Made by a program: the position numbers and the translations under genes
Notes under the pieces: model-generated
What the model was told of the DNA's origin: nothing
The model's database searches: none
Seen by the model: only the letters and a program-made list of their open reading frames with translations
Source of the DNA: Alphaproteobacteria bacterium
GTDB taxonomy: Bacteria; Pseudomonadota; Alphaproteobacteria; Micropepsales; Micropepsaceae
Direction: 5' to 3'
Length of the DNA stretch: 35,292 bases
Assembly (NCBI GenBank): GCA_028865545.1
Contig: JAGWJY010000033.1
Location: 1-35,292 of the forward strand
Part shown: positions 22,595 through 35,073 of the stretch, one piece after another
How positions within the stretch are numbered: position 1 is the first letter of the stretch
Layout of the letters: every line of letters begins with the position of its first letter

Positions 22595-23560
22595 ATGTTG
22601 GCGAGCCGGCTCCTGTCGATCCTCATGCTGCTGCAGACGCGCGGCCGCATGACCGCGCCGGAACTGGCCGAACAGTTCGAAGTCTCGGTCCGCACCATCT
22701 ATCGCGATATCGACCAGCTGAGCGCGGCGGGCATTCCCGTCTATGCCGACCGCGGACGGGCCGGCGGCTTCCAGCTTCTGGACGGCTACCGCACCAAATT
22801 GACCGGGCTGACCGAAGCGGAAGCGGAGACGTTATTTCTCGCCGGACTGCCGGGCCCGGCGGCGGAACTCGGCCTCGCCGACCTTTTGTCGACGGCGCGC
22901 TTGAAGCTGATGGCGGCCCTGCCGGCCGGCACGCAGGCCGAGCGCATCGCGGCGCGCTTCCATCTCGATCCGGCGGGCTGGTTCAGCGTCAGCCAACCTG
23001 CCGCCTTTCTGCCCGAGATCGCGCGTGCGGTGTGGAACGAGCGGTATCTCAAAATCCGCTACCGGCGCGGTGGCGAAATCCATGCGCGCAAACTGGGACC
23101 GCTCGGTCTCGTGTTGAAGGGCGGCATCTGGTACCTCATCGCCCAGAGGGGAAAAGAGTTCCGCACCTATCGCGTCTCGAACGTTGCCGAAGCCGAGACG
23201 CTCGATCAGCCTTACATGCGACCAAAGAATTTCGACCTCGCGGCCTATTGGACCAAGTCGTCGCGCGAATTTGAGACGAACGCCTATCGCGAAAGCGTCA
23301 CGGTGCGACTGTCGCCGCGCGGCCGTTCGATGCTCGACCTGATGGGCCCCTATGTCGTGGAAGCCGCCACCAAGACGGCAAGCCCGCCTGACAAGCGTGG
23401 CTGGGTGCGATGTACCATTCCGCTGGAATCGATCGAGTTCGGCATCCGCGAATTGCTGCGGCTGGGGGAGGACGTCGAGGTGCTTGCGCCGCCGACGGTG
23501 CGGAGCCAGATGGCGCAAACCCTTCGCACCATGCTGACGCCGTACGGTGGACGGCGCTAG
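22595..23560 (+). CDS. YafY-type WYL-domain transcriptional regulator
   Basis: A 321-aa DNA-binding regulator. The N-terminal winged helix (MLASRLLSILMLLQTRGRMT...ELAEQFEVSVRTIYRDIDQL) is the HTH_11 type, with YADRGRAGGFQLLDGYRTKL after it. The WYL domain spans about 140-215 (YLKIRYRRGGEIHARKLGPL, GIWYLIAQRGKEFRTYRVSN). A WCX-like C-terminal extension (YRESVTVRLSPRGRSMLDLM) follows. WYL domains sense ligands, often nucleic acids or small molecules, but none can be named here. It is divergent from the NTF2-like/NIPSNAP/LysE operon, which it probably controls. It ends 6 bases from the convergent DUF2891 gene. Confidence 0.92.
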   Translation: MLASRLLSILMLLQTRGRMTAPELAEQFEVSVRTIYRDIDQLSAAGIPVYADRGRAGGFQLLDGYRTKLTGLTEAEAETLFLAGLPGPAAELGLADLLSTARLKLMAALPAGTQAERIAARFHLDPAGWFSVSQPAAFLPEIARAVWNERYLKIRYRRGGEIHARKLGPLGLVLKGGIWYLIAQRGKEFRTYRVSNVAEAETLDQPYMRPKNFDLAAYWTKSSREFETNAYRESVTVRLSPRGRSMLDLMGPYVVEAATKTASPPDKRGWVRCTIPLESIEFGIRELLRLGEDVEVLAPPTVRSQMAQTLRTMLTPYGGRR

Positions 23561-23566
23561 ACGAGA

Positions 23567-24580
23567 TCAGTCCTGTTCGGACTCCAGCGCCAGCACGGCG
23601 TAGGTGGCGAGCCAATGCTCGCCCATATAATCGCCGGCAACGTGCGGCAGTGCGACCTGCAAGTGTCTTTCGGAGGCCGCGTGCAAGACGGCTTCGCGCG
23701 GATCGCCCTGCACCGCTTCGGTCAGCGAACGCATGCACCAGGCGCGGCTGAGATTGAGACCGTCAAGATGGGCGATCTTGCCGTCGCTGCGGTCGCTGAC
23801 GAAGGCGGGTTCGAACACGGCCTTCGGCTCGCCGCGCGCCAGATCCGGCAGGAAGGCTTCAAACCATCCGGAGAACTGTGCCGCGGTCAGCAGGCGCTGC
23901 ATGCAGACCGCTTCGGTCAGCGTCGGCGAGAGGAAATCATCGCCGCTCGGCTCCCAGGCAACGGCGCCGCGATCCCGCCCGAACCAATCCTGGGCGCACT
24001 CCGCCAGCAGGTGCAGAAGCTCGGCGTTGCCGGCCACATTCGCGTAATCCGCCGCCAGGATCAGCGCGAAGGCGGTATTGAAATGGGTACCGGCGCGGAT
24101 CGCATAGCTGAGCTTCGGCAGGAAAGCGGTGAAGCGCGCAACGAAGGCCTCCTCCAGCGGCCGCAGCGTCGCCGACCAGCAGCGCGCAGTGTCGTCCCGG
24201 CGCAATTCCGCAGCGAGCATCAGCAGCCAGGCCCAGCCATAAGGGCGCTCGAAACCGGCGCTCAACGGGCGCGCGAGATAGGCGAGCTCGCCGGCGACTT
24301 TCTCGGCGACAAAGACGTCATCGAACAATTTCGCGATGTCCCCTGCCCTTGCCATGTCGGGAAACAACCGGCGCAGCCGCGCCATCATCCAGTAGCCATG
24401 CACGCAGCTGTGCCAATCGAAGCTGCCATAAAACATGGGGTGAAGATCGCGGGGCGTGCGCGCGTCGCCCGGCTCGTTCAGCACATGGTCGAGCTTGTTG
24501 GGGAACTCGCGCGTGACGTGGCCCAGCGCGATCGCGGCGAAGCGATCGGCAAGCGCGGCAGTGAGACGGTTCTCAGACAT
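23567..24580 (-). CDS. DUF2891 family protein
   Basis: A 337-aa protein of the DUF2891 family, recognisable by HPMFYGSFDWHSCVHGYWMM near residue 45 and by repeated helical hairpins ending in GDYMGEHWLATYAVLALE, suggesting an alpha/alpha-barrel like those of glycosidases and lanthionine-cyclase-type folds. There is no signal peptide and no assigned function. The ATG at 24580 is chosen; a GTG at 24589 overlapping the DUF979 stop (GTGA) is possible. It is the last gene of DUF969-DUF979-DUF2891, facing away from the 5-oxoprolinase gene. A hydrolase acting on a pyroglutamyl compound is only a guess from context. Confidence 0.85.
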   Translation of the reverse strand: MSENRLTAALADRFAAIALGHVTREFPNKLDHVLNEPGDARTPRDLHPMFYGSFDWHSCVHGYWMMARLRRLFPDMARAGDIAKLFDDVFVAEKVAGELAYLARPLSAGFERPYGWAWLLMLAAELRRDDTARCWSATLRPLEEAFVARFTAFLPKLSYAIRAGTHFNTAFALILAADYANVAGNAELLHLLAECAQDWFGRDRGAVAWEPSGDDFLSPTLTEAVCMQRLLTAAQFSGWFEAFLPDLARGEPKAVFEPAFVSDRSDGKIAHLDGLNLSRAWCMRSLTEAVQGDPREAVLHAASERHLQVALPHVAGDYMGEHWLATYAVLALESEQD

Positions 24581-24585
24581 GGCGG

Positions 24586-25539
24586 TCACCGGTGAAAGAC
24601 GAACAAAGCCATCATAACGGTATTGCAGAACAGGAGAAGGAAGGCGGTCGGCGCCTGCACCTTGATCACGGCGTTGCGGTCGCGCAGTTCCAGGATGGCG
24701 GCGGGCACGATGTTGAAATTGGCGGCCATCGGCGTCAGCAGCGTGCCGCAGAAGCCCGACAGCATGCCGAGCGCCGACATGATGACCGGATCGCCGCCGA
24801 ACTTGCCGACGATCAGCGGCAGGCCGATGCCCGCCGTCATCACCGGAAAGGCGGCGAAGGCGTTGCCCATGACGATGGTGAACATGGCCATGCCCGTGGT
24901 GTAGACGACGACCGCGATCAACGGCAGGTCCATGGGGATGTAATCGGTGGCGAGCGTGGCGACGACCTTGCCGACACCGGCGATGGCGAAGATGCCGCCC
25001 AGAGCCGCCAGCATCTGCGGCAGGACGGCGGCCCAGCCCATCGCATCCACCAGCCGCCGCCCCTCATGCGCCGCCGTCGTGCCGTTGGTCCGCAACAGAC
25101 GAAGCGCCAGTCCCAGTCCGACAATGGCGCCGATAGCCAGCGAAAACAGCGTCACTTGTTTGGGATCGATCGCGGGCACGCCGTCGATCCGCCACAGCGG
25201 CAGCAGCAGCGTTCCGATTACCGTAACGGCGGGAATAGTAAGCGCCGGCAGGAACAAGCGGTCGCGAAGTTTCGCAGCCGAGGTCTCGCGGGTCGCGGTA
25301 TCAGTGGTGATGTCCTTGCCGGGCTTCAAGCCGATGGTCGCCAGCAGCGCCATCACCAGCACAAACAGGCCGCTGACCAGATGCGGCAGCCAGGAGCCCG
25401 CGATCATGATCACGGCGAAGCAGCCCCAGAACACAGCGCTGCGCCAGCGCCGCGGATTGGAACGGTCCAACGCATGGCTGGTTGCGAAGGCCGCGAACAT
25501 CAGCCCGGCGACAATATAGATCGCGTCGAGCCCGATCAT
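24586..25539 (-). CDS. DUF979 family membrane protein, putative permease subunit
   Basis: A 317-aa inner-membrane protein with about nine or ten hydrophobic helices. It is recognised as DUF979 by its pairing with DUF969 and by blocks such as IYIVAGLMFAAFATSHALDR, FTIVMGNAFAAFPVMTAGIG and SGFCGTLLTPMAANFNIVPA. The two families always occur together and are thought to form a transporter. In firmicutes I recall them next to the pyroglutamyl peptidase gene, which points to 5-oxoproline or its peptides as substrate. Here the partner is a 5-oxoprolinase gene. The start overlaps the DUF969 stop (ATGA). Confidence 0.87.
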   Translation of the reverse strand: MIGLDAIYIVAGLMFAAFATSHALDRSNPRRWRSAVFWGCFAVIMIAGSWLPHLVSGLFVLVMALLATIGLKPGKDITTDTATRETSAAKLRDRLFLPALTIPAVTVIGTLLLPLWRIDGVPAIDPKQVTLFSLAIGAIVGLGLALRLLRTNGTTAAHEGRRLVDAMGWAAVLPQMLAALGGIFAIAGVGKVVATLATDYIPMDLPLIAVVVYTTGMAMFTIVMGNAFAAFPVMTAGIGLPLIVGKFGGDPVIMSALGMLSGFCGTLLTPMAANFNIVPAAILELRDRNAVIKVQAPTAFLLLFCNTVMMALFVFHR

Positions 25540-26204
25540 CTGGCGATCTTTCGCCGGGCCAGGCGGCGGTCGAGCAGCCAGAGGCGGATATTATGGATGA
25601 CGAATGCCAGCACCGCAGTCGGTATCGCCCAGAGCGCAATGCGCGGCGGCGTCACCGAGATGCCGTTCTGCGCCAAGAAGCCCTGGATCAACAGAATCGA
25701 ACCGATGGCGATAAAGACGTCCTCGCCGAAGAACACCGCGATGTTGTCGACGGCCGCGGCGTTGGCGCGAATGTGGTCGCGGGTTTCGTCGTCCAGCGGT
25801 CCGTCACGCTCGGCCGCGGCCTCGGCCATCGGCGCAATCACCGGACGCACCATCTGAACGTGGCCGCCGAGCGAGGTGAGCCCCAGCGTCGCCGTCAGCT
25901 GCCGCAGAAGGAAGTATGCCGTCAACACGCGGCCCGTGGTGGCGCCGTGCATCTTCTGGATGATGGTGCGCGCCCGCTCGCGGATACCGCCGCGCTCCAG
26001 CAGGCCGATCACCGGCAGCACCAGCCAGGCAACGGCGATGAAGCGATTGTCCACAAACGCCTTGCCCAGCATCGCAACGACCGCGACAGGGTCGAAGCCT
26101 GCCGCCAAGCCGGTGACGATTCCCGCCAGCGTCACCACCAGCAGCGGGTTGAACCGCAACGCGAAACCAAGAATGACGACCGCAACACCCGAAAGTACCA
26201 GCAT
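25536..26204 (-). CDS. DUF969 family membrane protein, putative permease subunit
   Basis: A 222-aa inner-membrane protein starting MLVLSGVAVVILGFALRFNP, matching the DUF969 N-terminus. It contains FVDNRFIAVAWLVLPVIGLL and GMSVTP-like loop material (AQNGISVTPPRIALWAIPTA). The ATG at 26204 fits the family length and has an AGGG just upstream; the frame extends to 26267 without support. It is the first gene of the minus-strand unit and shares a 92-base divergent region with the 5-oxoprolinase gene. With DUF979 it probably makes one transporter. Substrate 5-oxoproline is inferred from gene context. Confidence 0.85.
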   Translation of the reverse strand: MLVLSGVAVVILGFALRFNPLLVVTLAGIVTGLAAGFDPVAVVAMLGKAFVDNRFIAVAWLVLPVIGLLERGGIRERARTIIQKMHGATTGRVLTAYFLLRQLTATLGLTSLGGHVQMVRPVIAPMAEAAAERDGPLDDETRDHIRANAAAVDNIAVFFGEDVFIAIGSILLIQGFLAQNGISVTPPRIALWAIPTAVLAFVIHNIRLWLLDRRLARRKIAR

Positions 26205-26296
26205 GCACCCTGTTTCCCGCCAAAGCGCTGCCGGCGCCTGATTGTGGTCGGCGGACAGCGTATGCAATTCTCCCGGCGCTTCACAAGGACCTGACG

Positions 26297-29893
<3,597 letters not shown>

Positions 29894-30052
29894 GGCGCGC
29901 GGACGTCGTCACGACAAGCCCGCCTGCGAGCAGAGCTACCACAGCATTGTGATCCGACGCAGCCCGTCCACATGTCGACATGACCGCCTTTATCAATCAA
30001 AATTCGCGTTGAACTTTCCGGAGCGACTACGGTCCGGCAGACGGGGGGACGC

Positions 30053-32227
30053 GTGCGGTTCATCGGCATTCTCGCGCTTCTTTTGGCGGTCGTTGTCACG
30101 ATGCCGGCTTTGGCATCAGACGATATGGCGCGCCTGCGGCAGGAAGCCGAACAGGTACAAATCGTGCGCGATGATTGGGGCATCGCCCATGTCCATGGCA
30201 AGACCGATGCCGATGCGGTGTTCGGCATGATCTACGCGCAGGCCGAGGACGACTTCAACCGCGTGGAGACCAACTACCTTACGGCGCTGGGCCGCACCGC
30301 TGAAGCGGAGGGCAGGAAAGCGATCTGGCAGGATCTACGACAGAAACTGTTCATCGACCCAGAAGTGCTGAAGGCGGATTACGCCAAGAGCCCAGCCTGG
30401 CTTCAGGCGTTGATGAACGCCTGGGCAGACGGACTCAATTATTATCTGGCCACCCATACGGATGTGAAGCCGCGCGTGATCAGACATTTCGAGCCATGGA
30501 TGGCGCTCAGTTTCACCGAAGGTAGTATCGGCGGCGACATCGAGCGCGTGCCGCTCAGCCAACTCCAAGACTTTTACGGCAAGCAGAAGCTGGGTATGAC
30601 CGATGATGAGCGCGGCTTGGTCTTCCACGAGCCGCGCGGGTCCAACGGCATTGCCATCGCGCCGTCGGATACCAGGGACGGTCACGCGCTGCTGCTGATC
30701 AACCCGCACACCACATTCTTTTTCCGTTCGGAGCTGCAGATGTCGAGCGACGAAGGGTTGGACGCTTATGGCGCGGTGACCTGGGGCCAGTTCTTCATCT
30801 ATCAGGGCTTCAACCAGAATGCCGGCTGGATGCACACCTCGACCGGCGCCGACAATGTCGACGAGTTCGCGGAGACCATCGTCAGCAAGGACGGAAAATT
30901 CTATTACCGCTACGGCACGGAGCTGCGACCGATCGGCGTCAAGATCATCAAGGTTCCGTACCGCATGCCCGACGGCGGCATGGCCGTGAAGACGTTCACC
31001 ACCTACTACACCAGCCATGGCCCGATCATCCGCGAAGCGGACGGCAAATGGATCAGCATAGCGCTGATGAACACGCCGATCCCGGCGCTGGAGCAATCCT
31101 ATCTACGCACCAAGACGAGCGATTACGCGTCCTACATGAAGGTGGCCGAACTCAAGGCCAATTCGTCCAACAATACGGTCTTCGCCGACAGCAAGGGCGA
31201 GATTGCGCTGCTGCTGCCGCAATTCATGCCCCAGCGCGACAACCGCTTCGATTACACGAAACCGGTCGACGGATCCAACCCGGCAACCGACTGGCATGGG
31301 CTGACGCCGCTCGACCATCTGCCGCAAGCGGTGAACCCGCCGAATGGTTGGGTCTTCAACACCAATGACTGGCCTTATTCCGGGGCCGGCCCCTACAGCC
31401 CCAAAGCGAAAGACTTTCCCAAGTACATGGACACAGTCGGCGAGAACCCGCGCGGCATCCACGCGACACAGATGCTGACGAACCGGAAGGACTTCACCCT
31501 CGAGTCGCTGCTGGCGACGGCCTTCGATCCTTATTTGCCGGCTTTCGCGCGCCTCATTCCGACGCTGGTTAAAGCCTACGACGCCCTGCCGGACGGCGAT
31601 CCGCTGAAGAGCAAATTGAAGGATCAGATCACCCTGCTGCGCGATTGGGATGACAGATGGTCGGATCATTCGTTGGCGACCTCGCTCGCCGTGTTCTGGG
31701 GCGACACGCTATGGGACGAGACTATCCGCGACGCCAAGGCCGCAGGAATCGATCCGTACGACTACATGGCCGATCACGCGACGGCCGCCGAAAAACTGCA
31801 TGCACTGTCCGAAGCGTCAGACCGTTTGCAGACGGATTTCGGCAACTGGCGTACGCCCTGGGGTTGGATCAACCGCTTTCAGCGCGTCGACGATCAGATC
31901 ACGCCGCATTTCGACGACGACAAGCCGAGCATTCCCGTGCCCTTCGTCTCTTCGCGCTGGGGCTCCCTTGCCTCCTTCGGCGCAAAACGCTACCCGAACA
32001 CCAAGCGCTATTACGGCACGGCCGGCAACAGCTTCGTGGCCGTCGTAGAATTCGGTCCGAGAGTGCGCGCCGTCGCGGTGACAGCCGGCGGAGAAAGCGG
32101 CGATCCGAATTCGCCGCACTTCGACGACGAAGCGATACGCTACGCTCGCGGCGAACTACGCCCGGTCTATTTCTATCCCGCGGAGCTCAAGGGTCACGTC
32201 GAACGCAGCTACCGTCCAGGCGAATAA
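30053..32227 (+). CDS. Secreted penicillin-acylase-family (S45 Ntn) amidohydrolase
   Basis: A 724-aa exported Ntn hydrolase precursor. A GTG start follows GGGGGGA and opens a signal peptide (FIGILALLLAVVVTMPALA). The alpha-chain begins VQIVRDDWGIAHVHGKTDAD and holds the family motif YAQAEDDFNRVETNYL. Ser197 in EPRGSNGIAIAP is the predicted nucleophile exposed by self-cleavage, giving a large beta-chain with HALLLINPHTTFFFRSELQM and YQGFNQNAGWMHTS. The family includes penicillin, cephalosporin and N-acyl-homoserine-lactone acylases; which of these cannot be told, and no LuxR/LuxI genes are nearby. It converges with the next gene and the two reading frames overlap by 19 bases. Confidence 0.9.
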   Translation: MRFIGILALLLAVVVTMPALASDDMARLRQEAEQVQIVRDDWGIAHVHGKTDADAVFGMIYAQAEDDFNRVETNYLTALGRTAEAEGRKAIWQDLRQKLFIDPEVLKADYAKSPAWLQALMNAWADGLNYYLATHTDVKPRVIRHFEPWMALSFTEGSIGGDIERVPLSQLQDFYGKQKLGMTDDERGLVFHEPRGSNGIAIAPSDTRDGHALLLINPHTTFFFRSELQMSSDEGLDAYGAVTWGQFFIYQGFNQNAGWMHTSTGADNVDEFAETIVSKDGKFYYRYGTELRPIGVKIIKVPYRMPDGGMAVKTFTTYYTSHGPIIREADGKWISIALMNTPIPALEQSYLRTKTSDYASYMKVAELKANSSNNTVFADSKGEIALLLPQFMPQRDNRFDYTKPVDGSNPATDWHGLTPLDHLPQAVNPPNGWVFNTNDWPYSGAGPYSPKAKDFPKYMDTVGENPRGIHATQMLTNRKDFTLESLLATAFDPYLPAFARLIPTLVKAYDALPDGDPLKSKLKDQITLLRDWDDRWSDHSLATSLAVFWGDTLWDETIRDAKAAGIDPYDYMADHATAAEKLHALSEASDRLQTDFGNWRTPWGWINRFQRVDDQITPHFDDDKPSIPVPFVSSRWGSLASFGAKRYPNTKRYYGTAGNSFVAVVEFGPRVRAVAVTAGGESGDPNSPHFDDEAIRYARGELRPVYFYPAELKGHVERSYRPGE

Positions 32228-35073
32228 GGCATATCGGGGAAGGCGCTGCCGACGGCGGCAAGCAGCTTGGCCCGATCGCCGCTCAGATCTGCCGCCGACC
32301 GCACCGTCGGGTATGGGACACCGGGCTTGAGCCCACGCCAGTAGATGCGTTCGATCAGCGGCGCCGGGTTCTCGTCCTCCTTGCCCCAATGCATGCCCGC
32401 CGTCGCCTTGGCCCAATAGGCCGGCGTCTGAGCAAAGTGGAAGGTTGCGCGCTTCGCAGCATGCTGTTCTCCGGTGAAGGATGCGGCAAACGGCGCCGGC
32501 TCGACAGCGTCGAAAGTCCAATGCCTTTGCCCAAGATCAAATGCCGCCGCCATTGGCCGCTGGTAGGCATCATAAATCGAAAGGTGGTCGATGCCGAGAA
32601 TATCCTCGATCGTCGCGAGCACATTCACGGTAGAGTATCGCTCGCCGATCACAGCGTGATGCTTCACATATGGACCGGCGATGAAGCAAACGCTGCGGTG
32701 CGCATCGACATGATCGGGGCCGTCCTGCGCGTCGTCCTCAATCACGAAGATAAGCGTGGAATCGGCGTAGGGGCTGTGAGCGACCGCCTCTATCAGACGG
32801 CCGACGGCATAGTCGTTATCCGCAACCTGCGCTTCCGGCGTAGTCAAGCCGTCGATCGATTTCGCGAAATTCCCAAGATGATCGCGCATCAAGCGCACCA
32901 GACTAAGCGCCGGCAGATCGCCATTCGCGACGTAGCCCTGGAATTCACGGTTCCATTCGGCCTCACGATCATAGTCCGGAAAGCGCGTGTCGAAGCCGCG
33001 GAAATAAGGATCGGTCACCGGCGCGAGTTGCCGGTTGGCCGGGAAAGCCACGCGCGTTCCGGTCTTATACGGCCATTCGAGCAGCGGTGTCGGTGCCGTT
33101 GGATCATCGTAGGGTCCTAAATCGAGCATGAACCCGTAATTGCGCACAGACAGCCCGGCACGCATTGCCGTATCCCAAAGATAGCCTTGTTGGCGTTCCT
33201 CATGCGGGCCGTCGGGCGCCGCAACATTGTTCGTGCCAGGAAGTATATTCGGATCATTCGGATAGCCGGGCTCCTCCTGCATGCGCTCGGCAAGCGTACC
33301 GATCGCGACGTCGACATTGCGGTTGCCGCCTTCCCAGTCATAAGACAGCCCTCGGTCGGCATAGTTCACCGGAAGATTTTTGGCGCCGATGTCCGACTCC
33401 ATGGCCGAAGTGCTCCAAGGCCAGCCGTTGCCGCTCACCTCGCCCGTGTCGAAGAAGTTGTCGAGGGTCACGAACTGTCGCGCGAGAGCATGCGCGTTCG
33501 GCGTGATCGTACGACCGAACTCCGCGAGACTCGGATCGCCATTGCCGACCTCAAGATCGCCAAGCAGCTGATCGTATGTGCGGTTCTCGCGGACGACGTA
33601 GATGATGTGTTTGATGTGTCGATGCAGCGCCTGCATCATACGCACATCCTCGCTGTTCGTGTGTACGTACAAGTGGTCGTTGGCAGCGACGGTTCGTGTG
33701 AGTTCGGACAGATCATGCGCACTCGGCACCGGTAAACTGAGGAAACCGGCCTTCGAAAGCTGCAGAATGTATTGGTTTCCCGAGGCACACCGCGCCCGCC
33801 GCGCCTTGTCATAATAATTGCGCGAGCAATTTCCGGAATTTTGCCCGGGAATGCTCTTTCCGTTCACGACGTACAGCACTTTTCCGTCGCCGCTCACACT
33901 GACCGAATTCGGCCAGTAGCCGGTGGGAACAAGTCCCGCGACCGCCGGCCCCTTTTTTCCGAAAATGATGATCGCGACCGCGTTCTCACCACCATTGGTG
34001 ACGTAGAGCCGGTTCTCGTCCGGCGAAAGCGCGAGGCTGTTCGGCGCCACACCATGGTAATAGGCGCCGTGGGCGACAAGCGACGGCGGCGCGATGGTAC
34101 GCACTGTATGGAGTACGCTATTGCTCCCCGTATCAATGATCGAGACGACGTCGGCGTTGTCGCTGGCGACGAAAAGACGGGTTCCCGCACGGTTCAACAC
34201 CATGCGGTTCGGATTTCCTTCGACGGGAATCCGCGCCGTCACCGCGGGCGCCGCGCCGGCGAGGTTTACGACATCGATCTCGCGGTCGCGCATGCTGGAG
34301 ACATAGGCCCTGGCGTTGCCGGCGATCGCCACCCAGAAAGGGTACGTCCCGCCGGGCGCGCCGTTACCGGGCTGCAGCGAAAGCTCAGTGGGCGCCCCGC
34401 TCGGCAGACCACCTGCCAGCGGCACGATCGAGACGGAGTCGTTATAAAAATTGGCGACCACGAGTTTGCTACCATCGGCCGTCACAGCGAGCCCTGCGGT
34501 TTCCGGCTCGACCTGAAGCCCCTTCCCCTCACGGTGCCCAAGCTTGACAAGCGACGCGCCGTCCTCGGTCCAGCCATGGTTTTGTTCTGTGAAGACATGG
34601 ACATCATCGTCAACGCCGCCAGAGACATAGAAGTGCTTGCCGTCCGGCGCGAATGTCATGCCCATGTAGGTGTTCGGCACCTGAAGCACCTGCTTCTGCT
34701 TTGGCGTTTTTCTGCTTACGTCATAAACAAACACGTACTCGTTCGATGCCGCGGCGATCGCTTTTCCTTTACCATCATAAAGCTTGTTGAATCCGCTGGT
34801 CAGGACGAGCAGCGTCTTGCCATCCGGGCTCATCGTGGTCGTCACCGCCTGACCGGCTAGATAACCGGGATAGCCCGGCAAGTTCGGATTGAGCCGTGAG
34901 AAATGCGCACCTGCGGCCGCTGTCGGCGTGAGCCGGAGGCCCGACGGAGCGACGGGTGCCTGATGTTGAGCGACCGTTGCAGCCTCCGCCGGCACCACGA
35001 GCTGTAATCCGACGAGTGCGCATGCCGCGAACACCAGACTCCTTAAGCGTTCCGAAAGCGTTTCGGGCGACAT
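32209..35073 (-). CDS. Secreted beta-propeller (YncE-like) / phosphoesterase fusion protein
   Basis: A 954-aa exported protein. The signal peptide (about 1-32) follows an AAGGA site. Residues about 70-430 form YncE-like beta-propeller repeats (TTMSPDGKTLLVLTSG, MTFAPDGKHFYVSGG, LAVTADGSKLVVANFYNDS, LSPDENRLYVTNGGENA, VSGDGKVLYVVNG). From about 480 comes an alkaline-phosphatase-superfamily (phospholipase C-type phosphoesterase) domain: HIIYVVRENRTYDQLLGDLE, NFFDTGEVSGNGWPWSTSAM, LIFVIEDDAQDGPDHVDAHR. The acidic and His residues of these blocks are likely metal ligands. This two-part design is common in proteobacteria and usually annotated bifunctional YncE/alkaline phosphatase; the substrate is unproven. 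Between 35074 and 35292 only its upstream region is seen. Confidence 0.9.
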   Translation of the reverse strand: MSPETLSERLRSLVFAACALVGLQLVVPAEAATVAQHQAPVAPSGLRLTPTAAAGAHFSRLNPNLPGYPGYLAGQAVTTTMSPDGKTLLVLTSGFNKLYDGKGKAIAAASNEYVFVYDVSRKTPKQKQVLQVPNTYMGMTFAPDGKHFYVSGGVDDDVHVFTEQNHGWTEDGASLVKLGHREGKGLQVEPETAGLAVTADGSKLVVANFYNDSVSIVPLAGGLPSGAPTELSLQPGNGAPGGTYPFWVAIAGNARAYVSSMRDREIDVVNLAGAAPAVTARIPVEGNPNRMVLNRAGTRLFVASDNADVVSIIDTGSNSVLHTVRTIAPPSLVAHGAYYHGVAPNSLALSPDENRLYVTNGGENAVAIIIFGKKGPAVAGLVPTGYWPNSVSVSGDGKVLYVVNGKSIPGQNSGNCSRNYYDKARRARCASGNQYILQLSKAGFLSLPVPSAHDLSELTRTVAANDHLYVHTNSEDVRMMQALHRHIKHIIYVVRENRTYDQLLGDLEVGNGDPSLAEFGRTITPNAHALARQFVTLDNFFDTGEVSGNGWPWSTSAMESDIGAKNLPVNYADRGLSYDWEGGNRNVDVAIGTLAERMQEEPGYPNDPNILPGTNNVAAPDGPHEERQQGYLWDTAMRAGLSVRNYGFMLDLGPYDDPTAPTPLLEWPYKTGTRVAFPANRQLAPVTDPYFRGFDTRFPDYDREAEWNREFQGYVANGDLPALSLVRLMRDHLGNFAKSIDGLTTPEAQVADNDYAVGRLIEAVAHSPYADSTLIFVIEDDAQDGPDHVDAHRSVCFIAGPYVKHHAVIGERYSTVNVLATIEDILGIDHLSIYDAYQRPMAAAFDLGQRHWTFDAVEPAPFAASFTGEQHAAKRATFHFAQTPAYWAKATAGMHWGKEDENPAPLIERIYWRGLKPGVPYPTVRSAADLSGDRAKLLAAVGSAFPDMPYSPGR

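Noticed and set aside
29971..29982. Perfect palindrome CATGTCGACATG before the acylase gene
   Set aside because: A 12-bp perfect palindrome is expected several times by chance in 35 kb, and it has no clear placement relative to a promoter.
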